The notes beneath the pieces are model-generated. The model had not been told where the DNA came from and did no database searches. It saw only the letters and a program-made list of their open reading frames with translations. From positions 1 to 64,000 of the forward strand of contig JAGPYM010000051.1 in NCBI GenBank assembly GCA_020736575.1: a stretch of 64,000 bases of DNA, written 5' to 3'. The DNA is from Thelonectria olida (taxonomy: Eukaryota; Ascomycota; Sordariomycetes; Hypocreales; Nectriaceae). Positions 11,621 to 22,609 of the stretch are shown piece by piece. Positions within the stretch are counted from its first letter, which is position 1. Every line of letters starts with the position of its first letter. Both the position numbers and the translations under genes were made by a program.

Positions 11621-11840
11621 TCAGACGGAAGAGGCAGGCCCAGCCGGGATGACTGAGGTCAGGGTCAACGGAAGAAAAACCCCGCTGCCCACATCGGATC
11701 ACATCATCAGAACATCATCATTGAATTGATCAATTGAATAGCCTCAGTTTGGGGTCAAATTTATCATATTTTCCCTGTGAATTCTATAACTATTGAACCC
11801 GTCACTTCGGACTGTTGTTTTAGCCGACGGATCCGACAGA
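11620..11840 (+). repeat. diverged dispersed repeat, copy B
   Basis: Counterpart of the repeat around 1345-1380 plus 2255-2510: shared order of GCAGGCCCAGCCGGGATGACTG, a GAATTCTATAACTATTGAACCC-like block and TTCGGAC. This copy lacks the MITE, so it represents the empty state of the sequence class into which the MITE inserted. Confidence 0.5.
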
Positions 11841-12142
11841 GGGGTTGCTTACAAACCTGCAGCCAGGACAGTGAAACCCAAGAGTGTATATCGAAAGAAG
11901 GGAGAAACGCAGCGTCAGGAAGTTTAAGTAGCATTCGATCGGCAAGACAATACGTATGCCTGGAAGCTGCTTTGCCTCGTCATTCTGAGATAATAGGTGC
12001 TAACCTGACTGGACAATGACTCGTCGAGAGCATAACGTGATTATGGGAAATTTCTCCCTTGTGATACTAAACTAGAATCGTACTGATGCCTAGAGCTCGC
12101 ATCTGTTTTATCCATTCATCTAAAATCTCTTTACCAAGTGCT
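11841..12142. other. 5' flank of the PAQR gene
   Basis: No gene seen. An upstream in-frame ATG at 12098 and codons from 12086 could extend the PAQR N-terminus by up to 19 residues. Confidence 0.4.
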
Positions 12143-13235
12143 ATGAGAAGCTCACAATCTGCGCGCCAGGAAGTGGCATGGCGCCAACGCCATCCCTCAG
12201 CGACAGGCCTATCAACAGAACCCAGCAACACAGTTAAGGCCATCGAGAATAAAGCAGAGAAATCACTCCTCCTCCTCTGGGACGACCTCCCCGCCTGGCG
12301 CCGCGACAACGCCTTCATTCGCTCTGGCTATTACCAAATCCGCCCTTCCTACCTGCACTCGCTGCGCTCCCTCTTCTATCTACACAATGAATCCGTCAAC
12401 ATCTGGTCGCACCTCGTCGGCGCCATTGTAGCCGTCGCTGGCTCGCTCTACTTGTACTATATCATCGGCCCGCGCTACGACTCTGCCATGCCATCTGACG
12501 TGCTCGTCTTCGCGTGCTTTATTGGCGGCGCAGTGCTGTGCCTTGGCATGAGCGCGACGTTCCACGCTGTGCTAGATCACAGCCAGGAGGTGGCGCGCGG
12601 TGGGGGAATAAGCTGGATTACACGGGAATTATCGCGTTGATTGTGGGAAGCTTTGTGCCGGCGCTATATTATGGCTTCTTTTGCAAGCCTACGCTACTCA
12701 CGGCGTACTTGTGCCTGGTGAGTTTGGCTTTGAGAAGACATGACGTAACGGTGACGGCCACTGACAAAGACCCAGATCTGTCTGCTTGGCACCGGATGCG
12801 CCACTGTCTCGTGGGTAGAGCAGTTCCGCACCCCAAAATGGCGACCATACCGGGCCGTGATATTCATCGGCCTCGGTTTATCTGGCTTAATCCCTATTAT
12901 CCACGGCGTCGCCATCTATGGCTACAAGGGGCTCGAGGACAGGATTAGCGTCACCTGGATCATCATCCACGGCGCCATGTATATCTTCGGCGCAGTTCTC
13001 TACGCGGTCAGGCGCCAACGTCCCAATCGTCCCCATAGTGGCGGTGACTGACTGACTGGGAATGTAGGCTCGATGGCCGGAGAGGAGCTTCCCGGGAGCA
13101 TTCGACATATGGGGCAGCTCCCATCAGATCTTCCATATGTTTGTCCTGCTCGCTGCGGCAATGCATTTTTATGGCATGGCGAAGGCGTTTGACTACCATC
13201 ACACGGTCTTGGGATCCCAGTGCTTGGCCAAATAA
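12143..13235 (+). CDS. PAQR/Izh-family (haemolysin III-like) seven-TM receptor, one frameshift
   Basis: Exons 12143-12717, 12776-13006 and 13068-13235, with introns of 58 nt (12718-12775) and 61 nt (13007-13067), both phase 0. All three family motifs survive: YLHNESVNIWSHLVG before TM1, SATFHAVLDH (Ser..His) and SHQIFH (HxxxH) before the last helix; these are the presumed Zn ligands. Fungal members (Izh-type) act in zinc/sterol-linked signalling. Around 12598-12603 the frame jumps: the expected R-R-W-G-N-K-L is restored only if one base is missing from the genomic run GCGCGCGGTGGGG. This is either a true 1-nt deletion (recent pseudogene) or a sequence error. Everything downstream, including splice sites, is intact. 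Confidence 0.85.
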
Positions 13236-13762
13236 ATCGAGACGGTTTCGGCCATGTACCACTCTCCATTGGCGGAAGGACGTTTATCATTATTATTCGT
13301 TACTTGGGTCATTCTCAGCACCCGTATCTGTAGTTATGAATTGGGAAGTTAAAAGCGTCTAGTAATGGTAAAAAGCTAACCCCTACGAGTATGTTGATGT
13401 GCTATTTGGTAATGGAAGACGTGAGGGCTGGCGAAGGTGTGCACTTCGTGCTCCCGTGCGCTGCTTGTTGATCCACATGTGGCAGTCTTTCTGAGCACCC
13501 ATATTCAGGATTCCAGCAACATAATGACTTTTTACGGGCGCAGAGGTTGTCTGCCTTGTTTATTTGTCCAGGATTGGGTCCAATTTTGCCATACAGGTGC
13601 ATGCGAGCTCGATGCTGCACCCAATCTCCGATGGAGACTTGGCGGCGTTTCTGCCATCCCTGTTTTTGGCGCTTCGATATATAATATGAGCAAGACGCCA
13701 GTGAGTGCTTGATCTAGCACTCCATTCCATAATTCTTTTGGTCTTTAAGACTGTGACAGACC
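13236..13762. other. intergenic between PAQR and Ca2+/H+ exchanger genes
   Basis: Contains the PAQR 3' UTR and the exchanger promoter. No further gene seen. Confidence 0.5.
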
Positions 13763-15610
13763 ATGATTGGTAAGCAACAATTTCATTCCATCTTCGCGGC
13801 ATTGAAGCCCTAGATTCCACTGCGCTTCTATCACTTGAAACTCGCGCCCGAGCCGCATATGCCATCGCTAGCTAACCTGTTCCGCGTACGCAGCCTACCC
13901 AGCCTTTCGCAAGCAGGTCCGTCGCACTTGGTCAGGCAGAAACTCTGGCCAAAGGGTCAACCACATCTGCAGCGACGATGAAGGAGCCAACCTTGGGCTC
14001 TACCACGAGAGATCGCCGTTGCTTCGCTTACCACCCGTGAGTGAGGAGCGCCATGGATTGATGAGGCGCTTATTTGACGGCACAAGCACTCCGGGCAAAG
14101 ACAGCCCGAATCGTCTGGTCAAATGGCCAGCAAATGCTTTCCATGTCACCAAGGTTACGCTGATGAGCAGTAAGCATGTCTCCGCTGATTGATTGAACTA
14201 CGACTGAATTGACGTGATAGACTACGTCAACGTCCTGCTCCCATTCGTGCCACTAGGTATCATTGCCGGCGTGCTTGGTTGGAGCCCTGCGGCTGTGTTC
14301 TCGCTGAACTTCATCGCCATTATTCCCCTGGCAGCGGTGTTATCCTTCGCTACGGAAGAGATTTCCATCCCACTGGGCGAGACGTTAGGAGGGCTGCTGA
14401 ATGCCACTTTTGGCAATGCAGTTGAGCTCATTGTGAGTATCGTCGCCCTGAAGAAGAACGAAATCGAAGTCGTGCAGTCGTCAATGCTTGGTTCCATTCT
14501 ATCCAATCTTCTTCTTGTCATGGGCAGTAGCTTTCTGCTCGGCGGCCTTGTCAACATGAAGGATGATTCAGGCAACGGCACCGAGCAAACCTTCACCAGT
14601 GCGATGGCACAAACGACATGCTCCTTGTTAGCGCTGTCAGCCGCCTCAATGATCATTCCCGCTACTGTGAGCAGCCTCCCAGAGCCCAGTCCACAAAAGA
14701 TTGTGCTACAATAAGCATCAGGAGGAAGACTAACCTCGATATGCAGCTCTACAACATCCTCAACAGCTCGGATCAGCACGGTAAAACCGAAACCATCCTT
14801 TGGCACTCGCGGGGGACGGCCATCATCCTTCTTATCCTGTACGCCCTGTATCTGTGCTTCCAGCTGCGGACGCACAAGAATCTATTCAGCGAGGGGACTG
14901 ATGAAACGACTTCCGTTGATGAGGGAGAGGACGAGCCCGAATCGGTAATGAGTCCTTGGTCTGCTGCAGCGGTACTGATTGCCGTGACCGTTGTTATCTC
15001 CTTCTGTGCAGACTACCTGGTGGGCAGTATCGACAGCATCGCCAAAGATGCGCACACCAGCAAGAGCTTCATTGGCTTGATCCTGATCCCCATTGTCGGC
15101 AACGCGGCCGAGCACGCGACAGCGTGTGTGATGGCCGTAAGGAATAAAATGGATTTGGTGAGTGACATCCTGTTTCTTTATCTGGTTGTTTTATTGTGAA
15201 CTGACAAGTCACATTAAACAAGGCCACGGGTGTTGCAATCGGATCCAGCATCCAGATTGCGCTGCTGGTTACGCCGTCGCTGGTTGTCTTGGGCTGGGCA
15301 ATGAATGTGCCGATGAGTCTGAATTTCGATATTTGTGAGTTACTATGAGGACGTAAGCGACTTTGAACACGCTTGCTGATGCTTGTTGCAGTTGAGACAA
15401 TTATCTTCGCTGTATCCGTTTTAGTTGTGACAGGCACGGTGCAGGATGGGAAATCTAACTATCTGGAGGGAGTCATGGTGAGTTTACGTTTCCCTGCCCT
15501 TCTATAGCTACGGCGTACTAATTACGCTGCAGCTTGTGGGACTCTACATTATCATCGCTTTGACATTCTGGGCTATCCCCAGTGGAGTTTTGGGAAACGC
15601 TATGGGCTGA
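13763..15610 (+). CDS. vacuolar Ca2+/H+ exchanger (CAX/VCX1 family)
   Basis: Seven exons: 13763-13769, 13894-14169, 14221-14666, 14747-15157, 15223-15334, 15392-15477 and 15533-15610, about 471 residues. All introns are GT..AG, 51-124 nt; the first (13770-13893) follows only seven coding bases (ATG ATT G) and has a GCTAAC branch site. About 11 membrane segments. The two signature CaCA repeats are present: [18 protein letters not shown] followed by [13 protein letters not shown] in the first half, and [20 protein letters not shown] followed by [14 protein letters not shown] in the second. An acidic loop ([14 protein letters not shown]) separates the halves. Known role: H+-driven Ca2+ uptake into the vacuole. 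Every splice joint keeps the frame and no lesion is seen, so this is likely functional. Confidence 0.93.
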
Positions 15611-16094
15611 TTGCCGGGTTGCGATGTGCTGAAGGCTTGAAAGTTACACGACCTAGGAATTGATAAGCATGCATTTTGCTTTCATAGTGGTACATTCCCT
15701 GGAAGGGGTAACTCGGGAACATTAAACAGCGAAAACAGGGATTACTGCAGGGTCCACTTTATTCTGGGGTGCCATCACAGAGGCTAACTCAAGTCTTGGG
15801 TATTGCTTGAAACTGAAAAGGATGGATTGAGCTTAGAGGAGGCTTGAGGAGAGGAAGTGGGTTGGTATCAGAGCCGGTTCTTTTCCTGGATACCTAGTCT
15901 ACGGCGCATCCTCAGGATCCAACATCTTGTGACGCAGTTGCCATCCTGGATGCTTGCACAGGGGGAGTCGTCATTCTGATTATACTAGCACGCAATGACC
16001 CCAAAAACTTGGGGAAATAGGGATAGCTTAGAATTCCCAGGGAATTATGCCAATGACGCACCGTGTTCAAAAATGACACTCCTCTGACGTTATG
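15611..16094. other. 3' flank of the exchanger gene
   Basis: No gene seen. It ends at the target duplication of the LINE insertion. Confidence 0.5.
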
Positions 16095-16167
16095 TACTGG
16101 CGACCCGACCGACAGTCTCACAAAAAAAGACCCCCAGCTAAGGTAGTAGAAGCGGGACGATAGAGGA

Positions 16168-16203
16168 CACTCTTTACACTCTTTACACTCTTTACACTCT
16201 TTT
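16168..16203 (+). repeat. 9-bp iterons in LINE-2 5' UTR
   Basis: Four tandem copies of CACTCTTTA (the last ends CACTCTTTT), about 45 bp upstream of the ORF1 ATG. The minus-strand LINE has three copies at the same place. They may be part of the internal promoter; that role is inferred. Confidence 0.8.
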
Positions 16204-16248
16204 AGGCGAAAGGATAGGTTGGGGCTGCCGTGAGCGTGGCATCGTGAG

Positions 16249-17790
16249 ATGGACGCGACCGTCGAGGAGATCCTTGTCGAGGGTGGGGATTCGGTGGCTG
16301 CGACGCGTCGCTCGTCGAGACCCGTGAAACCAACCGCGAAAGCCCAAAAGTTTTGGCAAGTAGCCTCAAGCCAGGCCGGGACATTCAAGAATGCCGGCAC
16401 AAAGCAAGTGGCAGCAGGAGACAACGCCTGGGACAATGCGAACGAGGGAATTCGGGCTGTGGATGGCGCGGCGCGCAGCGATTCATCGCTAATCCAGGAG
16501 ATGCTCCAGACGACGCTACAGACGATGCTCCAGGAAACATCGAGCCATCTTATGAGCAAGCAGAAACAAATGCTGGAGAGGCTCTGGGATGCCTTGATGG
16601 AGAACCACCAGAAAGCGACAAAAGTGATGAGCGATCAGCTGGAGATGATCCGGCAACTCCAGAAGGAGATTCGCACGACCAGAGCCGAGGCAGCCGAGGA
16701 GCGGAAGAGGACAGAAGAGCTTAGGCGTATGCACGAACAGACGGCCGATCAGCTCAGGGCCATGCGAGAACAGGGAGCGGAAGATCACAAGCAGCTGCGC
16801 AAGCAGATAACCGAGCAGATAACTGAGCAGATGAACGAGCAGCTTGGGCAAGTACGGAAGGAAGCGGCGGAAGAAATGAGACAGCTACGAGAACAGCTGG
16901 ACCTGGTGGCCAGAAGCATCGCAGCCAACAGTGCCCAGACAAGCCCACAGCCATCGTATGCAGACGTAGCCCGCATCCCACCGATGAGCCAACCCAGCAA
17001 TGTTCGAACTCTCTCATCTCTGCGAACAACGCCATCCGCGTTTACCGATACTCTCTTCTGCACCATCGACACATCGCGCGTCAACGAGGAGGAGAAGGGA
17101 AGAGCACAAGTGGGAGGAGTCCGACAGGCCATCGAGGAAGAGATGAGGAAGAAGGAGGGCCGACAAGACTGGAGGTGTGCAGCCGTGGTGAAGGACGCAA
17201 AGAAGGTAGACCGCATTAAGGTGATCTGCCGAGACGAGTCGGAGATGAAGCTCGTCAAGGAAGCGGCAGAGAAGACAGCAGTCAAGGGTGCAAGAGTCCT
17301 CAGGGACCAGCTATATCCGGTCAAGGTTGACGGCGCAAACAGAACAGCGGTGTTGGACCCGATGGGCAACGAGCTGCCAGGCGCGGCGGAGGCGCTGGGA
17401 AAGGAGAACGGCGTGACGATTGCCAAGATGCACTGGCTCAGCGACAAGGAGAATGGGAAATCGTACGGCTCGATGGTGATCTACGTCACGAAGGCGAGCG
17501 ATGCACAACGCCTCCTGGAAGAGAGATACTTTCACCTCGCTGGGGAGTCAGCCAGCACCAACGTTTTCGAGCGACGTCAAGGTCCGGCCCAGTGCTACAA
17601 CTGTTGGGAGCTTGGCCACAAGGCCTTCAACTGCAACAAACCCCAGCGATGCGGCAAATGTACAGAGACGGGACACCGTCACACACAATGTCAGGCGATC
17701 GAGCCCAAGTGCGCTCTCTGTGGAGGGCCGCACGAATCGCTCAGTCGCAACTGCCGAGTGCGACGAATGCATGGCAACAATGTGTACTAA
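16249..17790 (+). CDS. LINE-2 ORF1 protein (gag-like, coiled coil and zinc knuckles)
   Basis: 513 residues, intact. Basic N-terminus (residues 1-40), a Gln/Glu/Arg-rich coiled-coil region (about 80-225), a central RNA-binding-type domain (about 290-430) and three Cys-rich knuckles at the end: CYNCWELGHKAFNC, CGKCTETGHRHTQC and CALCGGPHESLSRNC. Such ORF1 proteins coat the element RNA. The ATG at 16249 is the shared start in both full-length 5' ends in this window (MDATVEEILVEGGDSVAATR). Its last 20 bp overlap ORF2. Confidence 0.9.
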   Translation: MDATVEEILVEGGDSVAATRRSSRPVKPTAKAQKFWQVASSQAGTFKNAGTKQVAAGDNAWDNANEGIRAVDGAARSDSSLIQEMLQTTLQTMLQETSSHLMSKQKQMLERLWDALMENHQKATKVMSDQLEMIRQLQKEIRTTRAEAAEERKRTEELRRMHEQTADQLRAMREQGAEDHKQLRKQITEQITEQMNEQLGQVRKEAAEEMRQLREQLDLVARSIAANSAQTSPQPSYADVARIPPMSQPSNVRTLSSLRTTPSAFTDTLFCTIDTSRVNEEEKGRAQVGGVRQAIEEEMRKKEGRQDWRCAAVVKDAKKVDRIKVICRDESEMKLVKEAAEKTAVKGARVLRDQLYPVKVDGANRTAVLDPMGNELPGAAEALGKENGVTIAKMHWLSDKENGKSYGSMVIYVTKASDAQRLLEERYFHLAGESASTNVFERRQGPAQCYNCWELGHKAFNCNKPQRCGKCTETGHRHTQCQAIEPKCALCGGPHESLSRNCRVRRMHGNNVY

Positions 17791-20700
17791 CCTCCAGATC
17801 CTCCAGCTCAACGTGGGGAAGAGGGATGCAGTGCAACTGAGCATGATGGAACGATGGAGACTTGCGGGACTACGCGGTGCTGGCAGTAGCCGAACCATAC
17901 GCGCTGAACATTGACGGCGCGGTGGTGACAACGCCAAACAACCACAGAAACTGGACGAGATTTATACCGATGAAGAGACACGAGATGCGATGGCCGATCC
18001 GCAGCATGCTCTGGATCCGCAGGGACCTGGAGACGGAGCAGGTGCCGATACCGTCAGCCGACCTGACGGGAGCAATAATACGACTGCCCGACCGGGACGT
18101 CCTGGTGGTATCGGTGTATGTGGAAGGGAGTAATGAGAATGCTCTACGCACGGCAATGGAGCAACTGCACAGGGTGATGACGGGCTTCCGCAACAGCACA
18201 GGGAAAAGAACGGACGTGATCTTGGCAGGCGACTTTAACCGCCACGATCAACTATGGGGAGGTGACGAGGTGACAGGCAGACGCCAAGGGGAGGCAGATG
18301 CAATCATCGACCTCATGGATGAGCATGGCCTTCTCAGCCTCCTCCCCAGGGGAACGAAAACCTGGGAGAGGGGTGGTGCGGAGAGCACGATCGACCTGGT
18401 GCTTGCGTCGTCCGAACTGGCCGAAGAGATGGTTCACTGCGGCATTCACCAGACCGAACACGGGTCGGACCATAGGGCAATCCAGACAGAGTTTGACCTC
18501 ACGACACCGGAGAGGACGATGAGTCCGAGACTGCTCTTCAAGAATGCACCGTGGAATGCGATCAAGGAGAGAGTGAAAGATCAGCTGGCACTCCTCCCAT
18601 GGGACGGCGGGGTTCAGACACAGACGGATAGGCTGATGGAGGCAGTCCTCGGCGCAATCCACGCACTCGTCCCGCGAGCGAAGCCATCGCCATACGCCAA
18701 GAGATGGTGGACAACGGACCTTACTCGACTCCGAAAAACCTACACGTACTGGAGAAACCTGGCGAGGGCGCAGCGGCGGGCAGGCCATAGACAGGAAAAC
18801 CTAGAGAGCCAGGCGAAGGTAGCATCCAAAGAGTACCACGACAGTATCAGAAGACAGAAGAAGGCCCACTGGGACGACTTCCTCGCAGACGGCGCCAATA
18901 TCTGGCAAGCGGCCAAATACCTCAAACCTGGTGGCGACATGGTCGGCGACAAAATCCCCCGGCTAAAAAGGGCGGACGGGACGACAACGCAGGACAAAGC
19001 GGAACAGGCAGAAGAACTGCTGAGGGCATTCTTCCCGCCGCTACCAGCAACCATCGAAGACGAAGGTCCACGACCGTGGCGGAGAGAAGTGGCCATGCCA
19101 GACTTGACGTTGGAGGAGGTGGAGGAGAAAGTCATGGCAGCCAAGGCGTGGAAAGCGCCCGGAGAAGACGGCCTGCCGGCGATGGTGTGGAAGCAACTGT
19201 GGCCGGTGGTCAAGGAACGCGTGATGCATCTGTTCCGCACCTCACTGAATGAAGGACAGCTGCCAAACCAGTGGAGGAGCGCCAAGATCATCCCGCTCAA
19301 GAAGCCGGACAAGGGCGACTATGCGCTCGCAAAGGCATGGAGACCGATCTCGCTGCTGTCGACGCTGGGCAAGGTGCTCGAAGCAGTGGTGGCGGACAGG
19401 ATCTCGTACGTCGCCGAGACGTTCGGGCTCCTGCCTACAAACCACTTTGGCGCAAGGAAACGGCGGTCGGCAGAGCAGGCACTGCTGCTCTTCCAAGAAC
19501 AAGTGTACAAAGCATGGCGGAACCGCAAGGTGGTCAGCCTGGCCAGCTTCGACATCAAAGGCGCGTACAACGGCGTGTTCGATGACAGACTGCTACAGAG
19601 GCTGACAGCAAGAGGCATCCCGAAGAAGCTGGTGCAATGGGTGGAAGCGTTCTGCTCCAACCGTACAGCCAGTATCGTGGTGAACGACTACACATCAGAG
19701 CAACGGGAGCTGCCGCAAGCCGGCCTTCCCCAGGGATCGCCGCTTTCGCCTGTGCTTTTCCTGTTCTTCAACGCAGACCTGGTACAAAGCAAGATTGACT
19801 CTAAAGGCGGATCGATAGCGTTTGTCGACGACTACTCGGCTTGGGTCACGGGGCCAACAGCGGAGGCGAACAGGGACGGCATACAGGCCATCATCGACCG
19901 GGCACTGGCGTGGGGGAAACGCAGTGGAGCAACGTTTGAGCACGACAAGACAGCAATTGTCCACTTCACGCGCGTAGCTGAACGCACCAGCGAGGCGCCG
20001 TTCATGATCAATGGAGTAGAAGTCAAGCCAAAGACGACGGCCAAGCTCCTAGGGGTGATTATGGACACGGAGCTCAGGTTCAAGGAACACATGGCCAAGG
20101 CCGCCACCAAAGGTCTCTCGGCAGCCATGTGTCTACGGAGACTCAGGATGCTGCCACCACAAGCTGCCAGACAACTCTTCGTCGCAACCGTGGCCCCAGC
20201 CATGGACTACGCATCTGTCGTATGGTCGCATGCGCGCGGCGAGAGGGAATTGAAAGAGCTCAACAGGGCTCAGAAAATAGGAGCGCGGGCCATCACGGGA
20301 GCCTTCCAAACGGTGGCGGCAACAATAGCTGAAGCGGAAGCCAACATCCAAACAGTACGCGAGCGACATGCTCTGGCCGGAATGAAGTTGTACCTCAATA
20401 TGCACACGCTGCCAAAGAAGCACCCGCTCGCGACACTCAAAGTGTCAGTGAGTCGAAGGTACATCTCGCCGATGAAGAGACTGGCGCTTGCCCTCGGCGA
20501 GAGCGGAATCGGGCGGATGGAAACAATCGAAGCCTATGCAGCACCTCCGTGGCACCCCCGCGTGTCGCTGGTGTGTGAGGTAGACCGGAAGGCGGCGATA
20601 GCGGCAGCCAACAGTGTCGAAGACATCACTATCACGACCAGTGCTTCGGACAGAGGAGGAATAGTGGGCATGGGAGGCATCATCAGCCACAAAGCAGCAG

Positions 20701-21551
20701 GGCAAGCGAACAGGGTCGTGGCTAGGTACTCGGTCACTCTCGGCTCGCGAGACGACCAGAACCCCTACACAGCCGAGCTGGGGGCGATAGCGATGGCATT
20801 GCGATGCATGCCTGACGGATTACGAAACCGAAGACTTACCATACTATCAAGCGGCCAGTCAGCGCTGAAGGCGATCGCACGACCGCGACAACAATCGGGG
20901 CAGTGCGCCATCCGAGAAATCTACAACCACATCCGACGGCTAAGAAAAGGCAACAACAGTGTTAAAATGATCTGGGTACCGTCCCGGGATGACGCGTTCC
21001 CCTTGGGTCCCAAGTCGAAGAGACAGGCCCAGAGAGCAACTGAATCGGGGCGCACGGCAGAGACACAGCCGTACCAAGCTCGATCGACGCGGACAAGACT
21101 GGCGAGAGAGCAGCTGCAACAGCACCAGACACTACCGGACAGAGTGGGCGGCTTCTCCAAGAGGGTCGACAAAGCGCTACCAGGAAAACACACAAAGGTG
21201 CTATACGACGGACTGAAGAGGCGCGAAGCAGACACGCTTTCACAGTTACGCACGGGAATGGCGAGGATCAACAGCTACCTGTCGAGGATCGGCGCGGTGG
21301 AATCAGACTTGTGTGATTGCGGACGGGCAACCGAGACGATGGAACATTTTCTCTTTCGTTGCAGCAAGTGGGATGCACAACGCGAAGGCATGCGGCGAAT
21401 CGGACAAAGCGAGATGGGAAACCTCTCATTCTTTCTGGGAGGAAAGTCGGCGTTGGACGGACCGAGATGGTCACCTAACCTACAGGCGGTGCGAGCAACA
21501 ATCAAATTCGCGATGGAGACGGGAAGGCTAGGGCCAAGGGAGGAGAATTGA
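17771..21551 (+). pseudogene. LINE-2 ORF2 (endonuclease, reverse transcriptase), single +1 frameshift
   Basis: Starts at the ATG that overlaps ORF1. An extra G at 17848-17849 (ATGATGGAACG where the other copies have ATGATGAACG) shifts the frame after about 26 codons; the rest, 17862-21551, is open for 1229 codons. Domains: APE-like endonuclease (VAEPYA, AGDFNRHD, GSDHRAI), reverse transcriptase (GLPQGSPLSP, AFVDDYSAW), an RNase H-like segment around 20630-21030 lacking the expected Asp residues (TSASDRG, AELGAIAMAL, LSSGQSAL), and a C-terminal CCHC finger (CDCGRATETMEHFLFRC). The near-intact length suggests a recent insertion. An internal ATG at 17862 could still give a product lacking the first endonuclease strand. 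Confidence 0.9.
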
Positions 21552-21831
21552 ACATATTAACACCCAGAACTAGAAAATACTAACACAACACAGCCTCGTT
21601 TTGACAGACCATGCTTCAGCTGCTGAGGATAGGATGCTGAACACTTGGAGAAATCGGCCTTCAAGCAGGCCTGTCAGACAGACTCAAGCGAGGCTAGAAG
21701 AAAGCGATTTAAGAAGAGAGGGTGGGGCTTTATTTTGTGGTTAGGATCAACACGGCGGAAGTGTAAATAGCATAGCGTCTTCCATGGCCCTATGAGATCT
21801 GTTCTCCCGGGCGTAATAAATCTACTACTAC
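21552..21831 (+). other. LINE-2 3' UTR and tail
   Basis: Shares the TTCAGCTGCTGA motif, a GGCCTTCAAGCAGGCC inverted repeat and the terminal CCCGGGCGTAATAAAT block with the other copies, followed by (TAC)n. The conserved stem-loops are candidates for recognition by the element reverse transcriptase (inference). Confidence 0.75.
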
Positions 21832-21843
21832 TACTGGCGACCC

Positions 21844-22609
21844 TGAAAATCAACCATCGGCGGTCGGGCTTGAACAAGCCCTGAAGCAGCAACAGTTGGG
21901 CCGACATTCGGATGCCAGTGTTTTACCAGCGGATGTACGAGCAGATAGAAGTGAAAGTGACTTGACAGCTCGTTTTATTAAATCGATCAGCAACCAAATC
22001 AAGATTTGTGTTGGGTTCCCATTAGCGCAACATTTCCGGGTTTCGTCCCATCTATTGGCTAAAGATCAACTCAAAGGCCTCGTGGCCATCGAAGCAAACA
22101 ATCGCGGGTGAAACGAAGGCGTTGTCGGGTGACGCGGCCGGCTAAATGATTCACGAGAATTGTCCAGCAGCTGGATCTGGCGTTGAGATTACGAGACGAG
22201 TCTGGGATTGTTTCGCTATTTAATGCAGAATTACTTGGGGCAAATTGGAGTTGATCAGGTACTACTGCCGCTAACAATCAAGGGCAAGAACAGCAGTCGA
22301 TGACGAGTTTGCCCACTTTTCTCTGCGTATTTCCCTGATGGACATCGTGGAATCTGCGCTTAATGGCCTTGGCAGCGCGATAGACATGTAATCTCGTCAT
22401 GGGAAAAGCTTGTACGAATCTATACCGCCTTGTGATCACGAATAAGTCAACATGCTGGGCCAGATAAGAGCCCTTTAAGAACGACTCACTCCTCGTTCCC
22501 TTAGTCGTGCAGCACGAAACCCAACAAGAAGTCAACAACCTTCCTCGACATCCACTTTCACAGGCACCCTTCCATACGCCCAGTGCGCTGAACCAAATCA
22601 TTCATTGCC
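21844..22609. other. intergenic, promoter of EBP-family gene
   Basis: No gene seen. CT-rich stretches upstream of 22610 are typical of fungal promoters. Confidence 0.45.

Larger units (their letters stand above)
16107..21831 (+). mobile_element. full-length Tad-like non-LTR retrotransposon (LINE-2)
   Basis: About 5.7 kb with a 5' UTR, overlapping ORF1 and ORF2, and a conserved 3' UTR ending AATAAA plus (TAC)n. It is flanked by the direct repeat TACTGGCGACCC at 16095-16106 and 21832-21843; the first three bases are ambiguous with the (TAC)n tail. The matching duplication on both sides shows that the 5' end is at or near 16107 and not truncated. It represents a different subfamily from LINE-1 and LINE-3. 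The only lesion found is a +1 base in the first 30 codons of ORF2, so it is close to an active state. Confidence 0.93.

Noticed and set aside
16516..17447. Long minus-strand ORFs inside the LINEs
   Set aside because: They are shadows of ORF1 and ORF2 produced by GC-biased codon use; no family similarity.
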